A stretch of 64,000 nt of DNA from CAZSLI01 sp964607705 (GTDB lineage Bacteria > Actinomycetota > Coriobacteriia > Anaerosomatales > PHET01): assembly GCA_964607705.1 (NCBI GenBank), contig CAZSLI010000009.1:1-64000 (forward strand). The letters run 5' to 3'. The notes under the pieces are model-generated. The model had not been told where the DNA came from and made no database searches. It saw only the letters and a list, made by a program, of their open reading frames with translations. Shown one piece after another: positions 40,275-50,159 of this stretch; within the stretch, counting starts at the first letter, position 1, and each line of letters opens with the position of its first letter. Position numbers and translations under genes: made by a program.

Positions 40275-40925
40275 ATGGTCACCGAGCCGATGCGCAACGA
40301 GAGTCCGAGAGAACTCCTGCTCGAAGGGCACGCCTACGCCATCTCCGACGAAGCCCTTCTGGCGGTGCTGCTCGGTGGGCAGGGAGCGCAACAGATCTCG
40401 GGCTTGCTGGGCGCAGACGTGACCGACGCCCTGTGGCGCGTTTCGGGCGACGATCTCATCGCCCTCGAGGGCGTGGGCCCCGCCGCCGCTGCCCGTCTGC
40501 TCGCCTGCGTTGAGATTAGCCGGCGCGCAGGCTCGCGCAAACTACCCGAGCGACCCGTGATATCGACTCCTGAAGACGTCGTCAGTGTCTGCGGGCCACG
40601 CTTCCGAGGACTCGATCGTGAGCACTTCTGGACCCTCGCGCTGAATACCAAGAACCGATTGCTCCGCGTCATCGAGGTGTCGGTCGGATCGCTCAACGCC
40701 TCGATCGTGCATCCGCGGGAGCTTTTCAAGGAGGCGGTACGCCTGTCCGCGGCTTCCGTGATCGTGGTGCATAACCATCCAAGCGGCGACCCGACGCCCT
40801 CGGGGGCCGACATCCAACTCACGCGGCGCATCGTGAAGGCCGGCGATGTTCTCGGCATCGAGGTGCTCGATCATGTCGTGATCGGCGATGGTGGGGAACA
40901 CGCAAGCCTGAGGACCTTGGCATGA
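40275..40925 (+). CDS. radC: RadC-family JAB1/MPN protein
   Basis: A 216-residue protein with an N-terminal helix-hairpin-helix region (LIALEGVGPAAAARLLA) and a C-terminal JAMM metalloprotease-like motif HNHPSGDPTPSGAD. RadC was named for DNA repair but its function is unsettled. ATG 40275 follows GAGGGGGAG. It precedes mreB, an arrangement common in many bacteria. Confidence 0.93.
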   Translation: MVTEPMRNESPRELLLEGHAYAISDEALLAVLLGGQGAQQISGLLGADVTDALWRVSGDDLIALEGVGPAAAARLLACVEISRRAGSRKLPERPVISTPEDVVSVCGPRFRGLDREHFWTLALNTKNRLLRVIEVSVGSLNASIVHPRELFKEAVRLSAASVIVVHNHPSGDPTPSGADIQLTRRIVKAGDVLGIEVLDHVVIGDGGEHASLRTLA

Positions 40926-40939
40926 TGTAACGCGACGGC

Positions 40940-40970
40940 GACGGGGCGGTCGAGCGCCCCGTCCTGTGTT
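40940..40970 (+). terminator. Hairpin after radC
   Basis: A 9-bp perfect stem (40940-40948 with 40955-40963) lies 14 nt after the radC stop and before a TAAACT -10-like element (40970-40975) that may serve mreB. Confidence 0.55.
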
Positions 40971-41092
40971 AAACTCGCAGGTGTGAAGCACGACCGGCCC
41001 AGACCTCACGGTCGAGGGTCGGTTTTGGCGTGTAGGCCGCCGGAGGGCGGTGCTGCACCGGTGCACGTCCGCCGAAGGGAAACGGAGCGACC

Positions 41093-42133
41093 GTGTCGCT
41101 TGTCGATATGTTCTTCAACTCGTGGGGCGGCGACATGGCCGTCGACCTCGGGACCGCGAACACGCTCGTGTCGGTGCGTGGTCGAGGCATCGTACTCATA
41201 GAACCGTCGGTCGTCGCCATCGAGCGCGACAGCAAGCGTGTTCTGGCTGTCGGTATCGACGCCAAGCGCATGCTCGGTCGCACGCCGGGCTCGATCGTCG
41301 CCATCAGGCCGCTCAAGGACGGCGTCATCGCCGACTTCGAGGTGACCGAGGCGATGCTGCGCTACTTCATCAACAAGACGCGCGTGAAGCGCTTCCCCTG
41401 GCAGCCCAAGCCGCGCGTGGTCGTCTGCGTGCCCTCGGGCGTGACCGAGGTCGAAAAGCGCGCCGTCTTCGAGGCGACGATGGCGGCAGGCGCTCGGCAG
41501 GCGTACCTCATCGAAGAGCCCATGGCCGCCGCGATCGGCTCGGGTCTGCCTATCCAGGAGCCCACCGGTTCGATGGTCGTCGACATCGGCGGTGGCACGA
41601 CCGAGGTTGCGGTCATCTCGCTCGGCGGGATCGTGGTCGCCCAGTCGATACGCATAGCCGGCGACGAGTTCGACGAGGCCGTCATCGGCCACGTCAAGCG
41701 TGTCTACAACGTGCTCATCGGCGAGCGCACCGCCGAGGAGATCAAGTTCGAGATCGGCAGCGCCTGGCCTCTGCTCGAGGAAGTGGACGTCGAGGTTCGT
41801 GGCCGCGATCTGCTCACCGGCTTGCCGCGCACCATCACGATGGAGTCCGAGGAGATCCGAGAGGCGCTCGAGGAGCCCATCCAGGCGATCATCGCCGCCA
41901 TCAAGGGCACGCTCGAGCAGACTCCGCCGGAGCTTGCGAGCGACCTCATGGAGTACGGCATCGTCCTCACGGGCGGAGGCGCGCTGCTCAAGGGTCTCGA
42001 TGAGCGCGTCCGCCATGAGACCGGAATGCCAGTTCACGTCTCGGAGAGCGCTCTCACCAACGTGGTCGACGGCTCGGCGCAGGCACTCGAGGAGATCGAC
42101 GTCCTCAAGAAGGTGCTCCAAGGCGGCCGCTAG
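41093..42133 (+). CDS. mreB: Rod-shape actin homologue MreB
   Basis: Cytoskeletal ATPase guiding lateral wall growth. The 346-residue protein has the actin-fold phosphate loops VDLGTANTLV and VVDIGGGTTEVAVISLGG and the adenosine motif LTGGGALLKGLD. GTG 41093 follows GGAGCGACC. It leads the mreB-mreC-mreD-mrdA-rodA set, the complete elongasome core, implying rod-shaped cells. Confidence 0.97.
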   Translation: MSLVDMFFNSWGGDMAVDLGTANTLVSVRGRGIVLIEPSVVAIERDSKRVLAVGIDAKRMLGRTPGSIVAIRPLKDGVIADFEVTEAMLRYFINKTRVKRFPWQPKPRVVVCVPSGVTEVEKRAVFEATMAAGARQAYLIEEPMAAAIGSGLPIQEPTGSMVVDIGGGTTEVAVISLGGIVVAQSIRIAGDEFDEAVIGHVKRVYNVLIGERTAEEIKFEIGSAWPLLEEVDVEVRGRDLLTGLPRTITMESEEIREALEEPIQAIIAAIKGTLEQTPPELASDLMEYGIVLTGGGALLKGLDERVRHETGMPVHVSESALTNVVDGSAQALEEIDVLKKVLQGGR

Positions 42134-42146
42134 GTCAGCCTGAGTT

Positions 42147-43004
42147 ATGCGCATCAGCCAGACAGAGCCCACCGGGCCGCGCCCGGGCGTACTCATAGTC
42201 TTCGTGGCGCTCGCTATCGTGGTGATGACGGTCTGGTACCGCGAAAGCGACTCGGGGCCCGTCCATCGCGTCCGAACAGGCGTTCAGGCCGTTGCAGCTC
42301 CGCTGTCCTCGGGTGGTGAACTGGTGACGCGACCTGTCCGGGGCCTGTTCGCATGGGCGGGCGACCTCGGCGTATCGCGCAGCCAACTTGAGCAGTTGAG
42401 GTCTCAGAACGAGCAGCTGCGTACCCGTGTCGGCGAGCTCGAGGAAGCCCGACAGGAGAACGTCCGACTCAGAAGCTTGGTGAAGCTTGCGCAGGCCCGC
42501 GAGCTCCCCTCCATAGCGGCGCGCGTAATCGGACGCCCGACCAATTCGTGGGAGGGCGTCATCACGATCGACCGCGGCTCTCGTGACGGCATCAAGACGG
42601 GCATGCCCGTCGTCGGACCCCGCGGACTGCTCGGTCAGACCGTACAGGTCGGGCCGGGATATGCGCGCGTCCGTCTTATCACCGACCAGCGAAGTGGTGT
42701 TGCCGCCATGGTGCAGCGCAACCGCGCGACGGGCATCGTCCGGGGCTCGATCGAAGGCGACCTCGCGCTGGACTTCGTGAGCAAGGAGACGACGGTGAAG
42801 GCGGGGGATGTCGTCATCACGAGCGGGCTTGGCGGCGTCTATCCCAAGGGGATCGTGGTGGGTGAGGTGTCGTCGGTGGCTAAGGAGCCGAACGGGCTGT
42901 ACCAGCAGATCGGCGTCACCCCCGGCGGAGACGTGTCGCGGCTCGAAGAGGTGCTCGTGCTGACGGCCGAGTCCGCGCTTCCGTCGACCGAAGGCGGAGA
43001 GTAG
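42147..43004 (+). CDS. mreC: Rod-shape protein MreC
   Basis: A 285-residue bitopic protein bridging MreB to the wall synthases. One N-terminal membrane helix (about residues 14-31) is followed by a coiled coil (SRSQLEQLRSQNEQLRTRVG) and the beta-barrel domains with ITIDRGSRDGIKTGMPVV and VVITSGLGGVYPKGIVVGEV. It lies 13 nt after mreB. Confidence 0.95.
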   Translation: MRISQTEPTGPRPGVLIVFVALAIVVMTVWYRESDSGPVHRVRTGVQAVAAPLSSGGELVTRPVRGLFAWAGDLGVSRSQLEQLRSQNEQLRTRVGELEEARQENVRLRSLVKLAQARELPSIAARVIGRPTNSWEGVITIDRGSRDGIKTGMPVVGPRGLLGQTVQVGPGYARVRLITDQRSGVAAMVQRNRATGIVRGSIEGDLALDFVSKETTVKAGDVVITSGLGGVYPKGIVVGEVSSVAKEPNGLYQQIGVTPGGDVSRLEEVLVLTAESALPSTEGGE

Positions 43005-43517
43005 ATGAACAAGCTCCTGCCGACCATAGCGGCCGTCGTAGTTGCGGCCGTGCTCCAAGCGGCGCTCGCGCCATACCTAAGCATCGGCGGCGTCACGCCC
43101 AACTTCCTGTTCCTCGTGGTCGTCACGCTGGCGCTCACCGAGGGACCCACTGCCGGTGCTTCGGCCGGTTTCGCAGCCGGGCTCATATTCGACCTCATCG
43201 GCACCGGTCCGGTCGGGCCGATGGCGCTCGTGCTCACGGTCACCGGCTATCTGGCCGGCTTGCTTCACGAGCAGATGTTCGCCGAGGGATGGCTCTTGCC
43301 GATCACCGTCTTGGCCATCGCCGCGTTCGGCAGCGAGCTTGCGTACGCGCTCCTTCTCGGTCTGCTCGGCGAAGGCGGCTCGCTGTGGACCGTGTTGTGG
43401 ACGAAGGTACTTCCCGCCACGGTCTACAACACCGCTCTCGCGCTGCTCGTGTATCCGTGGTTGGCTCGGTTCTTGCGCCGTGACCGACCGATGACCACGT
43501 TCCGCAGACTGGCGTAA
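43005..43517 (+). CDS. mreD: Rod-shape protein MreD
   Basis: A 170-residue polytopic membrane protein with about five hydrophobic helices. Its ATG follows the mreC TAG with no gap, so it is translationally coupled. Sequence conservation in this family is low; the assignment rests on size, topology and position. Confidence 0.92.
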   Translation: MNKLLPTIAAVVVAAVLQAALAPYLSIGGVTPNFLFLVVVTLALTEGPTAGASAGFAAGLIFDLIGTGPVGPMALVLTVTGYLAGLLHEQMFAEGWLLPITVLAIAAFGSELAYALLLGLLGEGGSLWTVLWTKVLPATVYNTALALLVYPWLARFLRRDRPMTTFRRLA

Positions 43518-43580
43518 GGGGCGCCGGGCGGACCCGTTTCGCCCTCCCGCTCCCAGCACTGTCCGGAGGACCATCACTAC

Positions 43581-45437
43581 ATGCCTACGTTCCGCCAGAG
43601 ACTCAAGCCACGGTTCGCCGCACTCGGTGCGATCGTTCTGCTTGTGCTCGGTCTCTTGCTGGTGAAACTGTGGTCGATGCAGGTCGTGTCCGGTTCGGCA
43701 TTCGCGGCGCAGGCGGAACAGAATCGGGTGCGGGAGATCACGACCGTGGCGCCTCGCGGGCGGATACTCGACCGCAACGGCAAGCCGCTCGTCACCAACC
43801 GCGCCACGCTTGCTGTCGTCGTCGATCCTCAGGCCCGCAATGACAAGGCGCTCGTCCAGAGGCTATCGGCCCTGCTGGACGTGCCCGTGAGCGAGATTCA
43901 GGAGCGGCTCTCCAGCGTCAAGGAGGCCGCGCTCGCGCCACGCGTCGTGGCGATCGACGTGCCGATGGAGAAGGTCGCATACCTCGCCGAGCACGAATCG
44001 CAGTTCCCGGGTGTCGAAGTCCAGACCCGGGCGGTCCGCGAGTATCCCCAGGGCAGACTCGCGGCGCACGTTCTCGGCTACACCGGCGAGATCTCGGACA
44101 GCCAGCTCAACGACCCGGCGTTCAAGGGCTACGACCCGACCGACGTCGTGGGCAAGGCGGGCGCAGAGGCATCGTTCGAGAGCGTCTTGCAAGGCGACCG
44201 GGGGAGCCGACGGCTCGAGGTCGACGCGTCCGGCCGGCCGCACAGGATCCTGCAGGAGATCGACCCTGAACCCGGCCGCGACGTCGTCCTGACGATCGAC
44301 TCGACCGTGCAGAAGGTCACCGAGAAGGCGTTGCAGGACGCGCTGAAGGACGCCCAGAAGGAGAACTTCGACAACGCCCACGCCGGCGCCGCCGTAGCCA
44401 TCGACGTGAAGACCGGTGAGGTCCTCGCGATGGCCAGTGCGCCGACCTACGACCCGACGATATTCCTTGGTGGCGTGTCTCAGAAGCAGTGGCGCTCACT
44501 CATGAGCACGGACTCCGAGTACCCGCTCTCCAATCGCGCGATCGCCGGCCAGTACCCACCGGCCTCGACCTTCAAGGCGTTCACGGGCCTGGCGGGACTC
44601 CAGTACGGCGTGACGGGCAAGTGGTCGACGTACCAGTGTGCGGGCAAGTGGACCGGCATGGGCGAGCAGTGGAAGAAGTACTGCTGGAACCGCTCCGGTC
44701 ACGGAACCGAGTCGTTCATGGCCGGCATCGAGGACTCCTGCGACACGGTCTTCTACGAGATCGGCTACGCCTTCTACAAACGCAAGGACGAGAAGATCCA
44801 GCAGATGGCGCGGATGTTCGGCTTCGGATCCCGTCTGGGGATCGACTTGCCGGGCGAGGCCGACGGTCGCGTTCCGGACGCCAAGTGGAAGCGCGCGTTC
44901 AACGAGAACTACCCCGAGTACCAGCAGTGGCTGCCGGGCGATACCGTCAACATGGCGATCGGCCAGGGCGACATGCTGGTCACGCCACTCCAGGTCGCAG
45001 CCGCCTACGGTGCTATAGCCGGTAACGGGACCGTCATGCGACCGCATCTCATGCGGACGGTCCTCGGCAGCGATGGCAGGCCGGTGCTCTCGACGAAGCC
45101 CGAGGCCGCGTTCAAGCCCAAGGTCTCGAAGTCGAATCTGGCGATCATGGACGAGGCGCTGAAGCGGGTCACGACCACCGGAACGGCGAAGGGCGCGTTT
45201 CGCGGGTTCGAGCCCGGCGCTGCCGGTAAGACGGGAACCGCCCAGGTCGCCGGTAAGGACGACTACGCATGGTTCGTGGGCTACGCGCCCGCCGAGAAGC
45301 CGCAGTACGTCGTGGCGGTCGTTATCGAGCAGGGTGGGCACGGTGGCTCCATCGCCGGCCCGGCGGGTCGGCAGATCCTGGCGTCACTGCTGCACGAGAA
45401 GGTCGAACACGTGACCGCGACGGACCTGTCGAGGTGA
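43581..45437 (+). CDS. mrdA: Penicillin-binding protein 2 (elongasome transpeptidase)
   Basis: A 618-residue class B PBP cross-linking peptidoglycan during elongation. An N-terminal membrane helix (residues about 12-32) is followed by the dimerisation domain and a transpeptidase domain with the serine motif PPASTFKAF, SCD (in the SxN position) and KTGTAQ. It is partnered with RodA 4 nt downstream. ATG 43581 follows GGAGGA. Confidence 0.95.
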   Translation: MPTFRQRLKPRFAALGAIVLLVLGLLLVKLWSMQVVSGSAFAAQAEQNRVREITTVAPRGRILDRNGKPLVTNRATLAVVVDPQARNDKALVQRLSALLDVPVSEIQERLSSVKEAALAPRVVAIDVPMEKVAYLAEHESQFPGVEVQTRAVREYPQGRLAAHVLGYTGEISDSQLNDPAFKGYDPTDVVGKAGAEASFESVLQGDRGSRRLEVDASGRPHRILQEIDPEPGRDVVLTIDSTVQKVTEKALQDALKDAQKENFDNAHAGAAVAIDVKTGEVLAMASAPTYDPTIFLGGVSQKQWRSLMSTDSEYPLSNRAIAGQYPPASTFKAFTGLAGLQYGVTGKWSTYQCAGKWTGMGEQWKKYCWNRSGHGTESFMAGIEDSCDTVFYEIGYAFYKRKDEKIQQMARMFGFGSRLGIDLPGEADGRVPDAKWKRAFNENYPEYQQWLPGDTVNMAIGQGDMLVTPLQVAAAYGAIAGNGTVMRPHLMRTVLGSDGRPVLSTKPEAAFKPKVSKSNLAIMDEALKRVTTTGTAKGAFRGFEPGAAGKTGTAQVAGKDDYAWFVGYAPAEKPQYVVAVVIEQGGHGGSIAGPAGRQILASLLHEKVEHVTATDLSR

Positions 45438-45441
45438 TGAC

Positions 45442-46581
45442 GTGAACGAGCGCTCAGGCGTGCTCCGCGCCGTCAATCCGGTCCTCATCGCTGCCGTGCT
45501 GCTACTGGTGGTCTACGGCTCCGTCATGGTGAACTCGGCGGTCTCCGGCATGTCGGCCGGACCTGCGATGTTCAGGCGCCACCTGTTCGGTCTCGCCGTC
45601 GGACTCGTCCCGCTGATCGTCGCCTGGATCTTCGATTACCGGAAGCTGCAGGCGTGGGTGGGTCCGCTCGTGATCCTCGACGCGCTGCTCATCCTGTCGC
45701 CGAGGATCCCGGGCCTCGGCGATGCAGCGAAGGGTGCCACGTCGTGGCTACAGATCGCCGGTATACGCCTCTTCCAGCCGTCAGAGCCGGCGAAACTCGT
45801 CACGATCGTCGTGATGGCCGCCATCATCGCGCGCTACAACGGCAAGATCGAGAAGCCCGCCGACATAGCCAAGATCCTCGGTATCCTCGCCATCCCGCTC
45901 GGTCTCATACTTCTGCAGCCTGACCTCGGGACGGGTCTCGTCTTCGTGGCCATCACCATGGGGATGCTGCTCGTGGGCGGTCTCAAGCCTCGCTGGTTTC
46001 TGGTATTCGCCCTCGTGGGAGTGGTGCTCGTCGGCGGACTTTTCCGGCTCGACACCATGCTCGACCAGGCCACCGGCTCCGACAAGCTCATCAAGGAGTA
46101 CCAGCGGGACCGCCTGCTGACGTTCGTCGACCCGAATGCAGACCCGGCAGGGGCGGGCTACAACCTCGCGCAGTCCCGGATCGCCATCGGATCAGGTGAG
46201 CTGTCGGGCAAGGGCCTCGGCTCAGGAACGCAGGGCAATCTGAACTTTCTGCCCGAGCGGCACACAGACTTTATCTTCAGCGTCCTCGGCGAGGAGCTGG
46301 GCTTCGTGGGTGCGCTGGGGTTGTTGGGGCTGTACCTGCTCTTGCTGGTCACATCACTCGAGGTGGCTGCGTCGAGTCGCGATCTATTCGGCGCGCTGAT
46401 AGTTGTGGGCATCATGAGCATGTGGACGTTCCAGATCCTCGAGAACATCGGGATGACGATCGGCCTGATGCCCATCACGGGTATTCCGCTACCATTCATG
46501 AGCTTCGGCTCATCGTTCATGGTCACCAACATGATGGCTGTGGGTATGCTGTTGTCCGTGTGGACCCGTCGCTACGCATAG
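45442..46581 (+). CDS. rodA: Peptidoglycan glycosyltransferase RodA
   Basis: A 379-residue SEDS-family polytopic membrane polymerase working with PBP2. About ten hydrophobic helices are visible, together with the SEDS segments FQPSEPAKL, LLQPDLGTG and the C-terminal GIPLPFMSFGSSF. GTG 45442 lies 4 nt after the mrdA stop. Confidence 0.95.
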   Translation: MNERSGVLRAVNPVLIAAVLLLVVYGSVMVNSAVSGMSAGPAMFRRHLFGLAVGLVPLIVAWIFDYRKLQAWVGPLVILDALLILSPRIPGLGDAAKGATSWLQIAGIRLFQPSEPAKLVTIVVMAAIIARYNGKIEKPADIAKILGILAIPLGLILLQPDLGTGLVFVAITMGMLLVGGLKPRWFLVFALVGVVLVGGLFRLDTMLDQATGSDKLIKEYQRDRLLTFVDPNADPAGAGYNLAQSRIAIGSGELSGKGLGSGTQGNLNFLPERHTDFIFSVLGEELGFVGALGLLGLYLLLLVTSLEVAASSRDLFGALIVVGIMSMWTFQILENIGMTIGLMPITGIPLPFMSFGSSFMVTNMMAVGMLLSVWTRRYA

Positions 46582-46590
46582 GGGGACCAA

Positions 46591-47601
46591 GTGGCGCTAC
46601 CTCTCGACCTTCGAGACATGCTCAGTTCCGGAAGCCGGCTCCGTGTCGAACGCGAGAAGCCGGTCCGGATCGCTGTTTTCGTGGACGCATCGGCTCCTGA
46701 CGCGCTCATCGACGCGCTCAAGCGCGAGCTTCATCCCATGACCGGCGCAGCGATGCTCCACATCGAGGCCGTGACCTCCGGCGACGTACTCGCGGTGGAT
46801 TCGACCGCCGACGTGGTCATCGGAGCCGCAGGCGACTCCGACGTGCTCGAGGCATCACTCAGGCGTGCTCGCGAGCAGTTCATCCCGACCGTCGTGGTGG
46901 GACTCGGAGTATCGCGCGATGCGCTCTCGCGCCGCGTCCAGCACCCGATGCTCGACACGATCGCCGACGACGAGCCGGACGAGGTCATCGACGCGCTCGG
47001 CCGCTGGCTGTCCGATCGTGTTTCCGCGAAGCGCATCGCCCTCGCCGTCAACTTCCACTTCGTACGTCGGGCGGTCGCCGAGGAAGCCATCAAGTCGACC
47101 TCGTTCCAGAACGGTGTCGTCGGTGCCGTCGCGTTCATCCCGGGCGCCGACCTGCCGATCATGACCGCCAACCAGGCCAAGATGGTCATGCAGATAGCCG
47201 CTGCTTACGGTGAGCCTCTTGGCGCCGAGCGCATCAAAGAGCTCGCAGCCGTCGTGGGTGGGGCGCTGGTCTTTCGTACGGTGGCGCGCCAGTTCGTCGG
47301 GCTCATCCCGGGCTTCGGCTGGGCGATCAAGGCGAGCATCGGCTACTCAGGCACGCTGGCCGTGGGCTACGCCGCACTCGAGTACTTCGAGGCCGGAGGA
47401 GACGTTTCCGGCCTGTCGGAGCGCATTCGCCAGGCGCGCGAGAACGCGCTCGAGGCGGCCCGTCGCCGGCGGCGCGGGGAGCCGATCCCCGCGAACGTCA
47501 CACCGGTGGACGACGCCACGCCGGTTCCTGTCGCAGAGCAGGCGTTGCCCGAGGCGAACCTCGGCTTCATGGCCCCGTCGACGGGAACCCAGGAGCTGTG
47601 A
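46591..47601 (+). CDS. DUF697-like protein
   Basis: A 336-residue protein. The N-terminal 150 residues resemble a Rossmann/GTPase-like fold without a P-loop (VRIAVFVDASAPDALIDAL). The C-terminal half has the alternating hydrophobic pattern and GAVAFIPGADLPIMTANQAKMVMQIAAAYG block of DUF697, a family often fused to small GTPases and associated with membranes. GTG 46591 lies 9 nt after rodA. Its function is unknown; position suggests envelope growth or division. A 4-nt overlap couples it to the radical SAM gene. Confidence 0.75.
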   Translation: MALPLDLRDMLSSGSRLRVEREKPVRIAVFVDASAPDALIDALKRELHPMTGAAMLHIEAVTSGDVLAVDSTADVVIGAAGDSDVLEASLRRAREQFIPTVVVGLGVSRDALSRRVQHPMLDTIADDEPDEVIDALGRWLSDRVSAKRIALAVNFHFVRRAVAEEAIKSTSFQNGVVGAVAFIPGADLPIMTANQAKMVMQIAAAYGEPLGAERIKELAAVVGGALVFRTVARQFVGLIPGFGWAIKASIGYSGTLAVGYAALEYFEAGGDVSGLSERIRQARENALEAARRRRRGEPIPANVTPVDDATPVPVAEQALPEANLGFMAPSTGTQEL

Positions 47602-49460
47602 CGAGCGATTCGCTGTGGGACCGCATCGAGCCATTGCTCGCGCGTGTTGAGAGGCCGACTCGCTACATAGACCGTGAATGGGGCGCGTGTCATGACCCTG
47701 ACGCGGACTATCGCGCCGTCCTTCTCTACCCCGACGCCTATGAGGTAGGGCAGGCCAACCAGGCCATCGGCGTCCTCTACGCGGCCCTCAACTCGATCGA
47801 TGGCGTAGCGGCCGAGCGGGCGTACGTGCCGTGGATCGACCTGGCCGACCTGATGCGGGCAGAGGGCATCCCCCTGTTCAGTCTCGAGTCCTGCGCGCCG
47901 ATCCGCAGCTTCGACCTCTTCGGCATCACGCTGCCGTACGAGTTGACCTACACCAACGTGCTCGAGGCCCTCGACCTCGCCGGCATTCCGTTTCGCTCAG
48001 CCGACAGGACCGCCGAGGACCCGCTTGTGATCGGTGGCGGCCCATGCGTCTTCAACCCGGAGCCGGTCGCGCCGTTCTTTGACGCGATCCTCATCGGAGA
48101 AGGGGAGCAGGCTGCCGGAGAGATCGTTGCGGCGCATCGCAACGCGCGAGCGCAAGGCCTTGATCGCGCGGCGACGCTGGAGGCGCTGGCGCAGGTACCC
48201 GGCGTGTACGTGCCTTCGCTCTACGAGCCGGTGGTGATCGACGGCAGGCTTGAGGAGACCAAGTCGCTAGCCAGCGCACCGGCCGTGGTGGAGAAGCGGG
48301 TCGTGGCATCCCTGTCCGACTATGCTGCGCCCACCTGCCCGGTCGTGCCGTTCATGGATGTCGTGCACGACCGCATGACCGTCGAGGTCTTGCGCGGCTG
48401 CACGCGCGGCTGCCGCTTCTGCCAGGCCGGCATGGTGTATCGACCGGTCAGGGAGCGCGCGCCCGACGAGATCGTCGCAGCCACGATGTCGGGCCTCGCG
48501 TGCACCGGCTATGACGAGGTCTCGCTCACGTCGCTTTCGACCGCCGACCACTCGCTTCTGGAAGAGGTGCTTCGCCGGCTCTCGCGCCGCCTCGCCGGGA
48601 CCGGCGTCTCGGTGTCGCTGCCATCCCTGCGGGTGGATGCCTTCTCGGTGGACATGGCGCGCATGATCGGCAGCGGCAAGAAGAGCGGGCTGACGTTCGC
48701 ACCGGAGGCCGGTACGCAACGCATGCGTGACGTCATCAACAAGAACGTCACCGAGGAGGACCTGCTCGACACCGTGCGCAGCGCCTTCGAGGCGGGTTGG
48801 CGTCGGGTCAAGCTGTATTTCATGATCGGGCTACCCACGGAGACCGACGAGGACATCCAGGGCATCAGCCGGCTGGTGTACCAAGTACTCACTACGGCCA
48901 AGGAGGCCACTCCTCCGCAGCAGCGTGGGAGCGTTCGCATCGGCGTCAGCGTGTCGACCTTCGTGCCCAAAGCGCAGACGCCCTTCCAGTGGGAGCCGCA
49001 GGTCACCCTTGAGGAAGTCCGACGCCGGCAGTCCGTTCTGCGGGAGCGTATGCCGCGCAAGGGCGTCGACCTGTCCTGGCACGACGCTGACGTGTCGTTC
49101 CTCGAGGGCGTCATCGCTCGAGGAGGGCGCGAAGTAGCCGACGTGCTCGAGGCCGCCTGGCGCTCCGGTTCGCGGTTTGACGCGTGGACCGAGCAGTTCT
49201 CGCTAGAGCGCTGGCTAGCGTCGTTCGAGTCGGTAGGCGTCGATCCCTCGGCGATCGCAAATCGCCAGCGCGACGAGGACGAGGCGCTTCCCTGGGACCA
49301 CCTCTCGGCCGGCGTCTCGCGCACTTACCTGCTCCGCGAACGCAGGCGCGCACTCGAAGAGAAGACGACGCCGGACTGCAGTTTCGTTGGTTGCACCGGT
49401 TGCGACGTCTGTGACGACCTCGACGTGGCTGTCGTCATCGCCGGCGGTGAGCGCCGATGA
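47598..49460 (+). CDS. TIGR03960-type radical SAM protein
   Basis: A 620-residue radical SAM enzyme with a B12-binding-like N-terminal region (GGGPCVFNPEPVAPFFDAILIGEGE), the cluster motif RGCTRGCRFCQAG (Cys-x3-Cys-x2-Cys) and a cysteine-rich C-terminus (CSFVGCTGCDVC). Its family usually lies beside a DUF2344 gene and rng, exactly as here; the two together correspond to one fused protein in some bacteria. Its substrate is unknown; context suggests RNA or ribosome modification. GTG 47598 overlaps the previous stop. Confidence 0.9.
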   Translation: MTSDSLWDRIEPLLARVERPTRYIDREWGACHDPDADYRAVLLYPDAYEVGQANQAIGVLYAALNSIDGVAAERAYVPWIDLADLMRAEGIPLFSLESCAPIRSFDLFGITLPYELTYTNVLEALDLAGIPFRSADRTAEDPLVIGGGPCVFNPEPVAPFFDAILIGEGEQAAGEIVAAHRNARAQGLDRAATLEALAQVPGVYVPSLYEPVVIDGRLEETKSLASAPAVVEKRVVASLSDYAAPTCPVVPFMDVVHDRMTVEVLRGCTRGCRFCQAGMVYRPVRERAPDEIVAATMSGLACTGYDEVSLTSLSTADHSLLEEVLRRLSRRLAGTGVSVSLPSLRVDAFSVDMARMIGSGKKSGLTFAPEAGTQRMRDVINKNVTEEDLLDTVRSAFEAGWRRVKLYFMIGLPTETDEDIQGISRLVYQVLTTAKEATPPQQRGSVRIGVSVSTFVPKAQTPFQWEPQVTLEEVRRRQSVLRERMPRKGVDLSWHDADVSFLEGVIARGGREVADVLEAAWRSGSRFDAWTEQFSLERWLASFESVGVDPSAIANRQRDEDEALPWDHLSAGVSRTYLLRERRRALEEKTTPDCSFVGCTGCDVCDDLDVAVVIAGGERR

Positions 49461-50149
49461 CGGCGGGCGAGTTCCGTTTGCGGATCTGTTTCGCCAAGTC
49501 AGGACGGCTGAGGTGGCTTTCGCATCTTGAGATCGTCCACGCCCTCGAGCGACTGTTCCGCCGCTCAGGCCTGCCGTACGCCGTGACCCAGGGCTTCAGC
49601 CCACACATGAAAGTCGCATTCGGCCCCGCTCTTCCGGTAGGCACGGCGGGCGAGAGGGAGTACGCTGACGTCTGGCTCACGAGTTATGTCGCCGCGACGG
49701 ATGCCCTCGAGAAGTTACAGAGTGCGGCCCCGGTGGACCTCAGGCCGTTCGAGGCACGCTACGTGAGCGAGAAGGCACCGTCGCTCACCGCGGCGTTGAC
49801 CATAGCCCTGTACAGGATCGATGTGACGGAAAGGGAGATCGAACCGACCGCAGTGCACGCGGCGCTTGAGCGCACGCTCGGGCGCGGTGAGCTCGAAGTG
49901 GAACAGAAGGGCAAGACGAAGGTTTTCGACTTGACGCGCAGCGTCCCGAAAGACGTGCGTGTCGAGGAGGCGGAGGATGGAGTAGCGCTCGAGCTCCCGA
50001 TCCGCATGGGATCCCACGGGTCCCTTCGCCCAGAAGTTCTTCTCCGGGCCGCCCTCGCCGAGGACGGCATCCAAGTGTCCGCCGTGCGCACGACGCGGCT
50101 CGACCTGCTCGTCGAAGACGAAGAGGGGGTCTGGTCGCGTCCCGTGTAA
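49457..50149 (+). CDS. DUF2344 (TIGR03936) protein
   Basis: A 230-residue partner of the preceding radical SAM protein. It opens with LRICFAKSGRLRWLSHLEIVHALERLFRRSGLPYAVTQGFSPHMK, the hallmark of the family. The ATG overlaps the upstream TGA by 4 nt, and RNase G follows 10 nt later. No catalytic motif is known to me. Confidence 0.9.
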   Translation: MTAGEFRLRICFAKSGRLRWLSHLEIVHALERLFRRSGLPYAVTQGFSPHMKVAFGPALPVGTAGEREYADVWLTSYVAATDALEKLQSAAPVDLRPFEARYVSEKAPSLTAALTIALYRIDVTEREIEPTAVHAALERTLGRGELEVEQKGKTKVFDLTRSVPKDVRVEEAEDGVALELPIRMGSHGSLRPEVLLRAALAEDGIQVSAVRTTRLDLLVEDEEGVWSRPV

Positions 50150-50159
50150 CGGAGGGACC